Under the pieces are notes generated by a model. The model was not told the origin of the DNA and searched no databases. It saw only the letters and a program-made list of their open reading frames with translations. Below, one piece after another: positions 1-6,218 of a stretch of 6,221 bases of DNA (its first letter is position 1; each line of letters opens with the position of its first letter). The stretch spans positions 1 through 6,221 of the forward strand of contig RFHL01001381.1 of NCBI GenBank assembly GCA_003696875.1, written 5' to 3'. This DNA comes from Bacteroidota bacterium. Its GTDB lineage: Bacteria > Bacteroidota > Bacteroidia > J057. Made by a program: the position numbers and the translations under genes.

Positions 1-1
1 C

Positions 2-625
2 CTCGGAACAGATTCGGTGGCCGTGTGTGACTCGGCCGTCCTTGATGCCGGTAACCCCGGTGCCTCCTACTTCTGGACCGGTCCCAACCCCGGCAACCAG
101 TCTACCACCCAGCAGACCTTTACGGTTCTGGCCACGGGTACCTACACCGTCACGGTGACGGCCCTGGGTTGTACGGCGACCGATACGGTCATTGCCGAGG
201 TGTTCCCGGCTCCGGCGGTGGAACTGGGCGACGACTTCGCCAGCTGTAACCCGGTAACCCTGGATGCCGGTTCTGACGGGGTGTCCTACACCTGGTCTAC
301 CGGGGATACCACCCAGACGGTGATGATTATGCCCCCCACGACGGGTACGGACACCATTTCGGTCTCCGTTACCAACAGCTTTGGCTGTGTGGTCGATGAT
401 GAGATCGCGATCTCGGCCGGGGTACCGCCGATGGTGGATCTGGGTCCGGATACCACCGCTTGTGACAGCTACGAACTGACCACCATGTCTGTCCCGGGTG
501 CTACCTACCTGTGGTCTACGGGTGAAACCAGCCCGGCCATCACGGCTACGACGACTGATACCTACGTGGTGACAGTGACCGACTCGACGGGTTGTGAGGC
601 CAGCGATACCGTACAGGTAGACGTG
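2..625 (+). repeat. Three tandem Ig-like protein repeats within the adhesin gene
   Basis: The copies start at about 2, 224 and 440 (spacings of 222 and 216 nt, i.e. 74 and 72 codons). They share LGxD near the start, a first Cys, a YxW(S)TG core and a second Cys in a GC pair before an acidic/threonine end. The conservation is at protein level; the DNA copies have diverged considerably. More copies probably lie upstream, beyond the window. Confidence 0.8.
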
Positions 626-1141
626 ACGCCTACGCCGGTCGCAGCCGCGACCTTCGACAACCCCAACTACGACTTCACGGTCGACTTCGTCAACCAGTCC
701 ACGCCGCCTACCGGCGCTGACTACCTGTGGGACTTCGGGGACGGCTTTGGCACCAGTACGGATGCCTCGCCTTCCTACACCTACGTCCTGCCGGGCACCT
801 ACCAGATCACCCTGATCGTGAGCAACGAATGTGGTTCGGATACCACGCAGTTCCTGCTCGGTGGGGTGAGCGTGGATGATGACGCCTTCAGCCGCACGCT
901 GGAAGTTTACCCCAACCCGACGCAAGGGCTCTTCCACATCAGCAGCCGGGATCTCCAGGCTGAGGAGCTGACCATCGAGGTGACCGACGCCCGCGGGCGC
1001 GTGATCCTGGAGCGGGTGATCAGCAATGTCTTCGGCGGCTTTACGCAGCCGGTGGACCTGAGTGCCGAAGCCGAAGGGGTGTACAACATCCGCATCTCCG
1101 ATGGGGAGCACACGGCGACCAAGCGGGTGATCCGCAACTAG
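2..1141 (+). CDS. C-terminal part of a T9SS-secreted repeat/PKD surface protein (5' partial)
   Basis: The frame is open to the left edge (LGTDS precedes the GTG at 17), so the GTG is not a credible start and the gene is 5'-truncated. Numbering from that GTG, three Ig-like repeats of about 72-74 residues can be read. They begin at the left edge, at residue 70 and at residue 142. Each follows LGxD…C…LDAG…YxWSTG…YxVxVT…GC, and each holds one cysteine pair (4/52, 77/124, 149/193) that could form a disulfide. A PKD domain follows at about 211-278 (YLWDFGDG…SYTYVLPGTYQITLIV). A Por-secretion-system C-terminal sorting domain follows at about 294-374 (LEVYPNPTQG…GVYNIRI…KRVIRN). In Bacteroidota this tail directs export through the type IX system and is normally cleaved at the cell surface. 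The role is probably adhesion or cell-surface structure; no enzymatic domain is visible. A strong terminator follows 17 nt after the stop, so this is the last gene of its transcript. Confidence 0.9.
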   Translation, partial: LGTDSVAVCDSAVLDAGNPGASYFWTGPNPGNQSTTQQTFTVLATGTYTVTVTALGCTATDTVIAEVFPAPAVELGDDFASCNPVTLDAGSDGVSYTWSTGDTTQTVMIMPPTTGTDTISVSVTNSFGCVVDDEIAISAGVPPMVDLGPDTTACDSYELTTMSVPGATYLWSTGETSPAITATTTDTYVVTVTDSTGCEASDTVQVDVTPTPVAAATFDNPNYDFTVDFVNQSTPPTGADYLWDFGDGFGTSTDASPSYTYVLPGTYQITLIVSNECGSDTTQFLLGGVSVDDDAFSRTLEVYPNPTQGLFHISSRDLQAEELTIEVTDARGRVILERVISNVFGGFTQPVDLSAEAEGVYNIRISDGEHTATKRVIRN

Positions 1142-1158
1142 GTTGTCAGACCTTCTCA

Positions 1159-1200
1159 ACGCTACAAAGGCGGGCTTCGGCCCGCCTTTGTAGCGTATTT
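1159..1200 (+). terminator. Rho-independent terminator after the T9SS protein gene
   Basis: The left arm 1159-1175 and right arm 1180-1196 pair perfectly over 17 bp (core CTACAAAGGCGGGC), closing on a TTCG tetraloop at 1176-1179. The 3' tail is only weakly T-rich (ATTTACC). It lies 17 nt downstream of the stop codon and isolates this gene from the TPR/ribH unit. Confidence 0.85.
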
Positions 1201-1266
1201 ACCTCCGACAAGGGCGGCCTTTTCCCCAAGGTGAACTTGTAGTTTAGGGGATGATTTACTTTTTTT

Positions 1267-1280
1267 GCAAACCAGTTTGC
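1267..1280. promoter_or_regulatory. Short palindrome, possible operator
   Basis: GCAAAC and GTTTGC are perfect inverted 6-mers separated by CA, directly after a T-run and about 115 nt before the TPR start codon. Size and symmetry would suit a dimeric repressor. A 12-base palindrome can also arise by chance, and no regulator is identifiable here. Confidence 0.2.
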
Positions 1281-1393
1281 ACAGGCTTTATCAAAGCCGG
1301 CTCATTGGGTTCATTAAACAAGCATTTTTTCGAACGAATAGGCTGATAAGGCCCTGCCGGTCAAGGGGCCGGATCTTACTAATGCGTACGCAT

Positions 1394-2080
1394 ATGGCAA
1401 AGAAAGTGAAGGAGCGCGAGCTGGAAGCAGATATCCTCGATCAGGAAGAAGGGAAAGAGGTCTCCGTCGAGTCGTTTATCACCGATAACCGCAACCTGAT
1501 CCTGGTAGTCGCCGGGATCATCGTGCTGGTTTTGGGGGGATATTCTTTTTATCGCTATAACCAGCGAGCCAAAAATACTGAGGCTCAGGAAGAGATGTTC
1601 CAGGCGGTCTACTACTTTGAGCAGGACTCGCTGGAAAAAGCCCTCCGTGGAGATGGCCAATACCTGGGCTTCGAAGACATCGCTGACGAGTACAGCGGCA
1701 CTGATGCGGCTAATCTGGCCACCTACTATCTGGGGCTGATCTACCTGAAGCAGGGAGACCTGGACACCGGGGTCGATTACCTCAAGCAGTTCAAGACCGG
1801 TGAGAACATGCTTTCTATGGCGGCTTACATGGCTTTGGGTTTCGCCTACGAAGATCTGGGCGATCCCTCCGAAGCGGCAAGTTATTTTGAGCGGGCGGCC
1901 CGTACCCCGGGTGAAAATTCCCAGACCACGCCGATGATGCTGATGAATGCCGCCCGGAATTATGAAGCGGCAGGTGAGCCCGGCAAAGCCCGCGATATTT
2001 ACCAGAAAATCAAGTCCGAATATCCCACTTCCTCGGAAGGGATCGCGATTGACAAATACCTCGGCCGCGTAGCCGAATAA
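1394..2080 (+). CDS. Membrane-anchored tetratricopeptide repeat protein (YfgM-like topology)
   Basis: The protein is 228 aa from ATG 1394. It has a charged cytoplasmic N-terminus (MAKKVKEREL, residues 1-33), one transmembrane helix at about 34-52 (NLILVVAGIIVLVLGGYSF), then a soluble helical region with about three TPR-like units. These lie near 107-134 (LATYYLGLIYLKQGDLDTGVDYL), 141-170 (SMAAYMALGFAYEDLGDPSEAASYFERA) and 182-210 (MLMNAARNYEAAGEPGKARDIYQKI). The likely topology is N-in with the TPRs in the periplasm, as in YfgM, an ancillary SecYEG/PpiD-associated factor; a similar role here is inference. An in-frame ATG at 1382 (MRTH) and a TTG at 1265 would lengthen it. I prefer 1394 because MAKK starts are usual for these Bacteroidota proteins and the extra residues show no domain. 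Its stop lies 11 nt before ribH, so the two genes are probably cotranscribed. Confidence 0.85.
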   Translation: MAKKVKERELEADILDQEEGKEVSVESFITDNRNLILVVAGIIVLVLGGYSFYRYNQRAKNTEAQEEMFQAVYYFEQDSLEKALRGDGQYLGFEDIADEYSGTDAANLATYYLGLIYLKQGDLDTGVDYLKQFKTGENMLSMAAYMALGFAYEDLGDPSEAASYFERAARTPGENSQTTPMMLMNAARNYEAAGEPGKARDIYQKIKSEYPTSSEGIAIDKYLGRVAE

Positions 2081-2091
2081 AGGAACCGCCC

Positions 2092-2571
2092 ATGGCACAT
2101 GACCTATCGGACATCCAGTACACGGGTAATCTGCCCCATCAGACGGACCGGGTAGTCATTGTGGTCAGCAAGTGGAATCCCGACATCACCGAAGCGCTCT
2201 ACGAAGGAGCGCTTTCGGTCTTGAGGGGGGTAGGGGTACGGCCCGAAAACATCCTTCGCTACGAAGTGCCCGGCTCGTATGAACTCCCGGCTGGCGCCAA
2301 CATCGCCCTTAACAAGCATTACAACCTCGACGGCGTCATCTGTCTGGGCTGTGTGATTCAGGGTGAAACCCGGCACTTCGAGTTTATCGCCCAGGCCGTA
2401 GCTCAGGGCCTGATGCAAGTGGGGCTCAACCACAATAAACCGGTGATTTTTGGGGTCCTGACTCCTGATACCCTGGAGCAGGCCCAGGCCCGCGCCGGAG
2501 GCGCGTTGGGGAATAAGGGTGCCGAAGCGGCCGTCGCGTTGCTGGATATGATTGACTTAGAGCGCGGCTAA
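2092..2571 (+). CDS. ribH: 6,7-dimethyl-8-ribityllumazine synthase
   Basis: This is the penultimate enzyme of riboflavin synthesis. It condenses 5-amino-6-ribitylamino-uracil with 3,4-dihydroxy-2-butanone 4-phosphate in the cytoplasm, in a pentameric or icosahedral assembly. The 159-aa length is normal. Visible hallmarks are VVSKWN at about 24-29 (aromatic W28 at the substrate-stacking position), VPGSYELP at 59-66, GCVIQGETRH at 86-95 with H95 as the expected catalytic histidine, PVIFGVLT at 117-124, and R134 with NKG at 141-143 near the phosphate site. The start is supported by AAAGGAA at 2079-2085, 6 nt before ATG. The preceding TPR gene ends 11 nt upstream, so translation may be coupled. 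No FMN riboswitch-like region is seen. The rest of the rib pathway is absent from the window, consistent with scattered rib genes in Bacteroidota. Confidence 0.97.
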   Translation: MAHDLSDIQYTGNLPHQTDRVVIVVSKWNPDITEALYEGALSVLRGVGVRPENILRYEVPGSYELPAGANIALNKHYNLDGVICLGCVIQGETRHFEFIAQAVAQGLMQVGLNHNKPVIFGVLTPDTLEQAQARAGGALGNKGAEAAVALLDMIDLERG

Positions 2572-2588
2572 GCTCAGTATCTGTAACA

Positions 2589-2781
2589 TACCGTGAGTTT
2601 TGGATAAGCGGAGAAAGACTATTCTCTAATCGACTGTTTATCACGTGTTTGATGTCATCCTGAGCCAGCCCGAAGGGCGCCAGTGAAGAATCTATAGGAC
2701 AGATGAGATGCTTCGCTTCGCTCAGTATGACAATCATCGATTGGAGCCATTCAAAGCGATTTTTATCCAAAACTCACGTTA
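2589..2781. mobile_element. MITE-like element with 16-bp perfect terminal inverted repeats
   Basis: CGTGAGTTTTGGATAA at 2592-2607 is repeated as an exact reverse complement at 2763-2778. One mismatched base lies outside each arm (2591/2779), and TA dinucleotides sit beyond (2589-2590 and 2780-2781). This could be read as a TA target duplication, as made by IS630/Tc1-mariner-type transposases. Because TA is self-complementary, it could equally be part of the repeat. The element is about 190 bp and has no credible coding capacity. It sits between ribH and its terminator. Calling it mobile is inference from structure alone. Confidence 0.5.
2653..2732. repeat. Dispersed REP-like repeat of the GTCATCCTGAGC family
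   Basis: TGTCATCCTGAGC (2653-2665) and GCTCAGTATGACA (2720-2732) are inverted copies matching at 12 of 13 positions. They enclose CGAAGGGCG, GAAGAATCTAT and GATGCTTCGCTTCG. Read on the minus strand it translates to the familiar spurious peptide with SEAKHL and FGLAQDD motifs. I recognise this as the intergenic repeat scattered through many bacterial genomes, including Bacteroidota. It lies wholly inside the larger inverted-repeat element. Confidence 0.65.
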
Positions 2782-2791
2782 ATCATACACA

Positions 2792-2830
2792 ATGCGGCCT
2801 TGGTGTTTACCGGGGCCGCATCATTTTTTT
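2792..2830 (+). terminator. Rho-independent terminator of the TPR-ribH unit
   Basis: ATGCGGCC (2792-2799) pairs perfectly with GGCCGCAT (2814-2821). The stem continues inward through two G-U pairs and GGT/ACC to a GTTT loop, giving 13 bp in all. A seven-T run follows at 2824-2830. The T-run orients it to the plus strand, so it would end transcripts from ribH after reading through the repeat element. The hairpin could also stop minus-strand transcripts of the M14 gene, but no T-run is present on that side. Confidence 0.85.
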
Positions 2831-2855
2831 GTACTGTGGAGGGGAAACGGGTCCC

Positions 2856-5357
2856 CTACCAGTCCAGAAAGACGGCATTGCTCAGGAGCAGCTTGCCGCT
2901 GTGCCAGAAGCCCCGGATGATAGGTGAGTCGGCAAAGTAGACGAGTTCGCCCCGGCCGAGGGATTCGGTGCCAAAGGCGAGCGTCCTGGCCAGGGTCTCT
3001 TGTACCCGGGCTCCGGCAAAGCCGCTCACAGGGGTGCCGGAGGGGAAAGTCCCGACATTCCAGCCCTGAGGCAGGAGCGGGTACGCCTGCCGGTTGCGCT
3101 TGAGGATATAGCCCCGCTCATTCTGGCCGTAGGCCAGGGGGTGGTAGGTGTCGCAGTCAAAAGCATAGATGGCCCCCGGGACCGAGTAGCTGATCTCATA
3201 GCGGGTATTGGTCCCATAGGAGCGCCCGCTGGGCGCTGGTTGGATGTTGGGCGCCGAGGCGTCCATAAAGGCCTGAGCGAGTTGCGTGCCAGGATCCTGG
3301 TGGCCTATGGCAAAGGTATTCAGGGCTTTTTCCAGGGCAACTACGCGCCCCCCGCGGCGGACGTAAGCGAGAAGCGCTTCTGATTCCTCCCCATAGCGAC
3401 CCGAAGGCAGCAACAGGACATCATAGACGTCCAGATCGACCCGGTGCAGATAGCGGGTGTGGAGCGTATGCAGCGGAAAGCCCAGGCTTTCCTCAAAGAA
3501 ATGCCAGAGCTCCCCATAGCTGGTTGCCGAAACGCCCGGTCCGCCGACCAGGCCTATTCGTGGGGCGAGCAGGGGGATCACCTCGTCCGATCCGAGGTCC
3601 GGTCCCGACTCAGAGCGGCCGGTATACACCGGCGACAGGCTCTGCCGGTGGGTGCGGGCCAGTTGGAGGAGGGTGCTGTCAAAGGTGGGGAGGTGATTGT
3701 CCCGGCGGCTAAATACCAGCGTGCCCGCTGCAAAGGGCTGGCCTTCCAGCCGGATCGGTGACTGAATCTGCCGGACCCGGAGACCGGCCTGCCAGGCAGC
3801 GACCATCAGTTTGGCGGCCTGGACATCCTGCCAGGCACAGAGGTAGGCATAGGGACGGGCTCGGATCGCAGCGGGAAGAGCCCCTGCAGGGGGCTCGGCC
3901 TGGAAAGGGAGGTTGCGTTCACACGCATAGGCTTCCAGGTCAAAGGCATAGGGGAGGGCCCAGGCGGTGAGGTCATAGGTGAGCGAATCCTCCAGGTAGG
4001 CCTCCGGCTCCATCAGGACCTGCACCAGATGGGCCTGCGGCTGTGCCGCCGGCACAATCAGATCCCCTGCCTCAGCCTTAATGCGCCGGTTTTGCTGATC
4101 CCGATAGCCCCAGCCATCGATGTACTGATCCTTTCCCTTGGGCAAATAGCCGTATTCGATCTGGTTGCAGCGCAGCAGCGTTTCGAAGGCCTGCCGACGG
4201 CCAGGCACTTCGCTCCCTTTGATCAGGTAACAGGCATGCGCGCCTGCCCCCTGGTGCCGGGCTTGCCGGTAATAGGCCTCAAACTGCTCCTGAAGCTCGT
4301 CGCGGTAGCGGTATGCGGTCTCGATGGTGGAGAGGCTGGTCACCACGTGGTGGCGAATGCGCTCGGCCAGGGCGAGGGTATCCCCGGTACCCAGATCCAG
4401 GCTCCGTCCTGCCCGGCCGGAGCCGCCCTGCTCATAGGTGAATCCGACAGCCCCCTGGAAGGTGGGCCAGGTGTCGCCATAGCTGGGATAGAGGAGGTCA
4501 AAGGTCTCGGCGGTGAAGTACAGCCAGCCTTCACGGTCAAAATAACGGGCGTGGTTTTCGGCTGTACGCTCCTGGAAGGTCTTCTGCCAGGGGGTTACCA
4601 CTTCGTGGAAGGGGTGGGCCGGCGGCCCGAAAAAGTAGGGCGCTTCGGGTTCCATCTCGTGAAAGTCGACGTGTACGTGGGGCATCCACTGATGGTACAG
4701 CTGTACCCGCTGCTGGCTTTCGCGCTGGGTCTGCCAACACCAGTCCCGGTTGAGATCAAATAGGTAGTGGTTATAGCGGCCGCCGGGCCAGGGCTCGTTG
4801 TGCTCCAGGCTGTTGGGGTCCAGCTGTGGCTGCTGATGGGCGACCTGCCGATACCAGTTGACGTAGCGCTCGCGCCCGTCGGGGTTCAGGCAGGGGTCCA
4901 GGAGGACGACCACCTCGTCGAGCCAGCGGGCCGTGTCCTGGCTGGCCAGCCAGTGTAGGACCTCCATGGCTGCCTCAGTCGAGGCGGCTTCGTTGCCGTG
5001 GATGTTGTAGCTGAGCCAGACGATGGGGCAACGCCGGCCCTTGGGGGCACCCTCCAGGAAGCCGACCGTGCGCAGCTGATTCTGGCGAATGGTCTCCAAC
5101 TCGGCCAGGTTTTCGGGGCTGCTGATGGCGTAAGCCTGCAAGGGGCGTCCCTCGTAGGTTTCGCCGTAGGGGATCGACTGGACCCGCGGAGAAAGCCGGG
5201 CAATCTCCTCGGTATAGGCCAGGACCCGGTGATGATAGGTGAATTGCTCGCCGAGCGCGTACCCCAGAAAGTCGCTGGGGTGGGGAAGGGGGGCGACGGG
5301 CTGAGCCGAGGCCGCCTGCAACAGCAGGGCGAGGAGCAGAAAGAGGATGCGATTCAT
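2856..5357 (-). CDS. Exported M14-family zinc carboxypeptidase-like protein with C-terminal GATase1-like region
   Basis: The protein is 833 aa from the ATG complementary to 5355-5357. A signal peptide fits residues 1-18 (MNRILFLLLALLLQAASA), which fixes the start although the frame stays open 252 codons further upstream. The M14 domain spans roughly 35-340. Visible sites are zinc-ligand HGNE (H120, E123), NPDGRERY at 158-165, substrate-side NRDW (N203, R204), third ligand in DFHEM (probably H233), and a probable catalytic glutamate E309 in FTYEQGG. The family cleaves C-terminal or peptide amide bonds; the substrate here is unknown, perhaps peptides or cell-wall fragments in the periplasm or outside the cell. 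Residues about 600-683 (IGLVGGPGVSATSYGELWHFFEE…YDVLLLP…VRRGGRVVAL) look like a class-I glutamine-amidotransferase fold without an evident catalytic Cys, so probably structural. No T9SS tail is seen. The gene is convergent with ribH and divergent from the next gene. Confidence 0.9.
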   Translation of the reverse strand: MNRILFLLLALLLQAASAQPVAPLPHPSDFLGYALGEQFTYHHRVLAYTEEIARLSPRVQSIPYGETYEGRPLQAYAISSPENLAELETIRQNQLRTVGFLEGAPKGRRCPIVWLSYNIHGNEAASTEAAMEVLHWLASQDTARWLDEVVVLLDPCLNPDGRERYVNWYRQVAHQQPQLDPNSLEHNEPWPGGRYNHYLFDLNRDWCWQTQRESQQRVQLYHQWMPHVHVDFHEMEPEAPYFFGPPAHPFHEVVTPWQKTFQERTAENHARYFDREGWLYFTAETFDLLYPSYGDTWPTFQGAVGFTYEQGGSGRAGRSLDLGTGDTLALAERIRHHVVTSLSTIETAYRYRDELQEQFEAYYRQARHQGAGAHACYLIKGSEVPGRRQAFETLLRCNQIEYGYLPKGKDQYIDGWGYRDQQNRRIKAEAGDLIVPAAQPQAHLVQVLMEPEAYLEDSLTYDLTAWALPYAFDLEAYACERNLPFQAEPPAGALPAAIRARPYAYLCAWQDVQAAKLMVAAWQAGLRVRQIQSPIRLEGQPFAAGTLVFSRRDNHLPTFDSTLLQLARTHRQSLSPVYTGRSESGPDLGSDEVIPLLAPRIGLVGGPGVSATSYGELWHFFEESLGFPLHTLHTRYLHRVDLDVYDVLLLPSGRYGEESEALLAYVRRGGRVVALEKALNTFAIGHQDPGTQLAQAFMDASAPNIQPAPSGRSYGTNTRYEISYSVPGAIYAFDCDTYHPLAYGQNERGYILKRNRQAYPLLPQGWNVGTFPSGTPVSGFAGARVQETLARTLAFGTESLGRGELVYFADSPIIRGFWHSGKLLLSNAVFLDW

Positions 5358-5489
5358 TGATGTCGGGTAGATGCCACCCAAAATAACACGATAATCGGTA
5401 AAGACCCGATTCGACCCTACACCGATGCTAGCTAAACATCTCCCCGGTCGATAGGTTTGCATATATCCAGAATCAATCTCCGATACCCT
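5358..5489. promoter_or_regulatory. Divergent intergenic promoter region
   Basis: These 132 nt separate the starts of two divergent genes and must hold both promoters. For the minus-strand peptidase the best -7-like match is TTATTTTG (complement of 5379-5386), about 21 nt before its ATG, with one mismatch to TAnnTTTG and no clear -33 box. Several 6-bp inverted pairs occur, for example TCGACC at 5411-5416 with GGTCGA at 5446-5451, which abuts the rightward -7 box. They may be chance. Confidence 0.4.
5452..5459 (+). promoter_or_regulatory. Bacteroidota-type -7 element for the ViaA-like gene
   Basis: TAGGTTTG matches the Bacteroidota primary-sigma -7 consensus TAnnTTTG exactly and lies 30 nt before the ATG at 5490, predicting a leader of about 20-25 nt. 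No good TTTG -33 box occurs 19-21 nt upstream, so the site is a candidate only. It also supports the ATG at 5490 over the upstream TTG at 5457, which would overlap the promoter. Confidence 0.4.
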
Positions 5490-6218
5490 ATGTCCGAGCT
5501 GCCCCCGGATCCCTTGCAGGAAGAATTTGATCGCTTTGTGGCCTTTGGTACCCTGCTGGACCAGCAGACCCGCCGCTATCTGGTGGCGTATCTGCGGGCC
5601 CGGCTGGAGCCGGGTTACCCGCCGCCCGAGGAGCTGGACGACACCTACTACCGCTACTTTACCCAGGCGCTGGACCATCTTTTTGCCGGCAGCGACTTGC
5701 TGGCGCTCCTGCAGGACCGGCCCGCGCTGTCGCGGCAGGTGGCGGTAGATATGTTGCAGTGGATGCGGCAGGCCTATCAGCGGGTGGAAGAAAAAAATCC
5801 CTTTGCGGAGGAACAGCAGCGGCTGCGGGCAGCGGGCGTCATGCCGCTGCGGGAGGTGACCCTCCGCTTTCCGGTCATGCTCGACTACCTGAAGCATCAG
5901 TATGCCGATACCGACTTTGAGACGGATTTTTATCAGGATAAGCTGCGGACCTGTGTCGGCCGCAGGGAGTTCGAGGCTATGGATGCCGATAGCCGGGATC
6001 GCTTTGAGCGCATCTTTCACGATTTGCTGGCGCAATGGGACGCCCGACTGAGCGCGCGCCTGCTCGCCTGGCAATTGGCGCGTTTGGAAGAAGAGCGGGA
6101 GCGATTCCAGCAATCGCTGGAGGCCAAGGTCATGGAGTACCAGCGTCTGTTTCGCCTCATTTCCCCTTTCGAGTCCTATGTGGGAAAATATTGGGACCTG
6201 TCCTATTTTCCCACATAG
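5490..6218 (+). CDS. ViaA-like N-terminal region (VWA/CoxE-type protein), apparently truncated
   Basis: The protein reads as 242 aa from ATG 5490 (MSELPPDPLQEEF). It is almost entirely helical and highly charged, with no signal peptide or membrane segment, so probably cytoplasmic. From remembered family sequences, the stretch NPFAEEQQRLRAAG (103-116) and the region from QWDARLSARLLAW through LEEERERFQQSLEAKV to YWDLS (182-238) parallel the E. coli ViaA segments PWAEQARQLV, LLEEEREQLL and LWDMSAG. ViaA-type proteins carry a C-terminal VWA/MIDAS domain and partner a MoxR AAA+ ATPase (RavA). Here the VWA half is missing: after WDLS only YFPT is read before the stop, and those codons lie in the right arm of a perfect inverted repeat at the window edge. 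The gene is therefore either artificially cut or really broken. No RavA-like ATPase gene is in the window. The identification is by eye and moderate in strength. Confidence 0.55.
   Translation: MSELPPDPLQEEFDRFVAFGTLLDQQTRRYLVAYLRARLEPGYPPPEELDDTYYRYFTQALDHLFAGSDLLALLQDRPALSRQVAVDMLQWMRQAYQRVEEKNPFAEEQQRLRAAGVMPLREVTLRFPVMLDYLKHQYADTDFETDFYQDKLRTCVGRREFEAMDADSRDRFERIFHDLLAQWDARLSARLLAWQLARLEEERERFQQSLEAKVMEYQRLFRLISPFESYVGKYWDLSYFPT

Larger units (their letters stand above)
1142..1393. other. Intergenic region upstream of the TPR-ribH unit
   Basis: This 252-nt gap holds the terminator at 1159-1196, then an AT-rich stretch with a seven-T run (1260-1266). Overlapping that run is a small perfect palindrome, GCAAAC-CA-GTTTGC (1267-1280). 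A promoter for the TPR gene must lie here, but I find no clean TTTG/TAnnTTTG pair. The best candidates (TAGTTTAG at 1240-1247, TTTTTTTG at 1260-1267) each have a mismatch. No gene is apparent; the frame open from TTG 1265 is addressed in the TPR entry. Confidence 0.5.

Noticed and set aside
1350..1372. GGCCC/GGGCC hairpin just before the TPR start
   Set aside because: Only five pairs with a loose loop, no T-run and no resemblance to a known riboswitch; probably chance in GC-rich sequence.
1265..1393. N-terminal extension of the TPR protein from TTG 1265
   Set aside because: The 43 extra residues show no domain or signal, the TTG lies in the palindrome/T-run region likely to be promoter, and MAKK at 1394 is a more typical start.
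1379..2098. Minus-strand ORF of 239 aa opposite the TPR gene
   Set aside because: It is fully antisense to a well-supported TPR protein and has no domain or start context.
2426..2770. Minus-strand ORF of 114 aa overlapping the ribH 3' end and the repeat element
   Set aside because: Its SEAKHL and FGLAQDD motifs are the usual translation of the dispersed GTCATCCTGAGC repeat, and the rest is antisense to ribH.
2703..2927. Plus-strand ORF of 74 aa across the repeat and terminator
   Set aside because: It runs through the inverted repeats and the ribH terminator hairpin and into the antisense of the M14 gene, with no protein-like features.
4029..4763. Plus-strand ORF of 244 aa opposite the M14 gene
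   Set aside because: It lies antisense to conserved catalytic segments of the peptidase. Its hydrophobic, valine/glycine-rich look is a codon shadow.
5358..6113. Minus-strand frame extending the M14 peptidase by 252 residues upstream of its signal peptide
   Set aside because: The extension is antisense to the ViaA-like gene, has no recognisable domain, and would bury a clear signal peptide in mid-protein. It is open because of GC-biased third positions.
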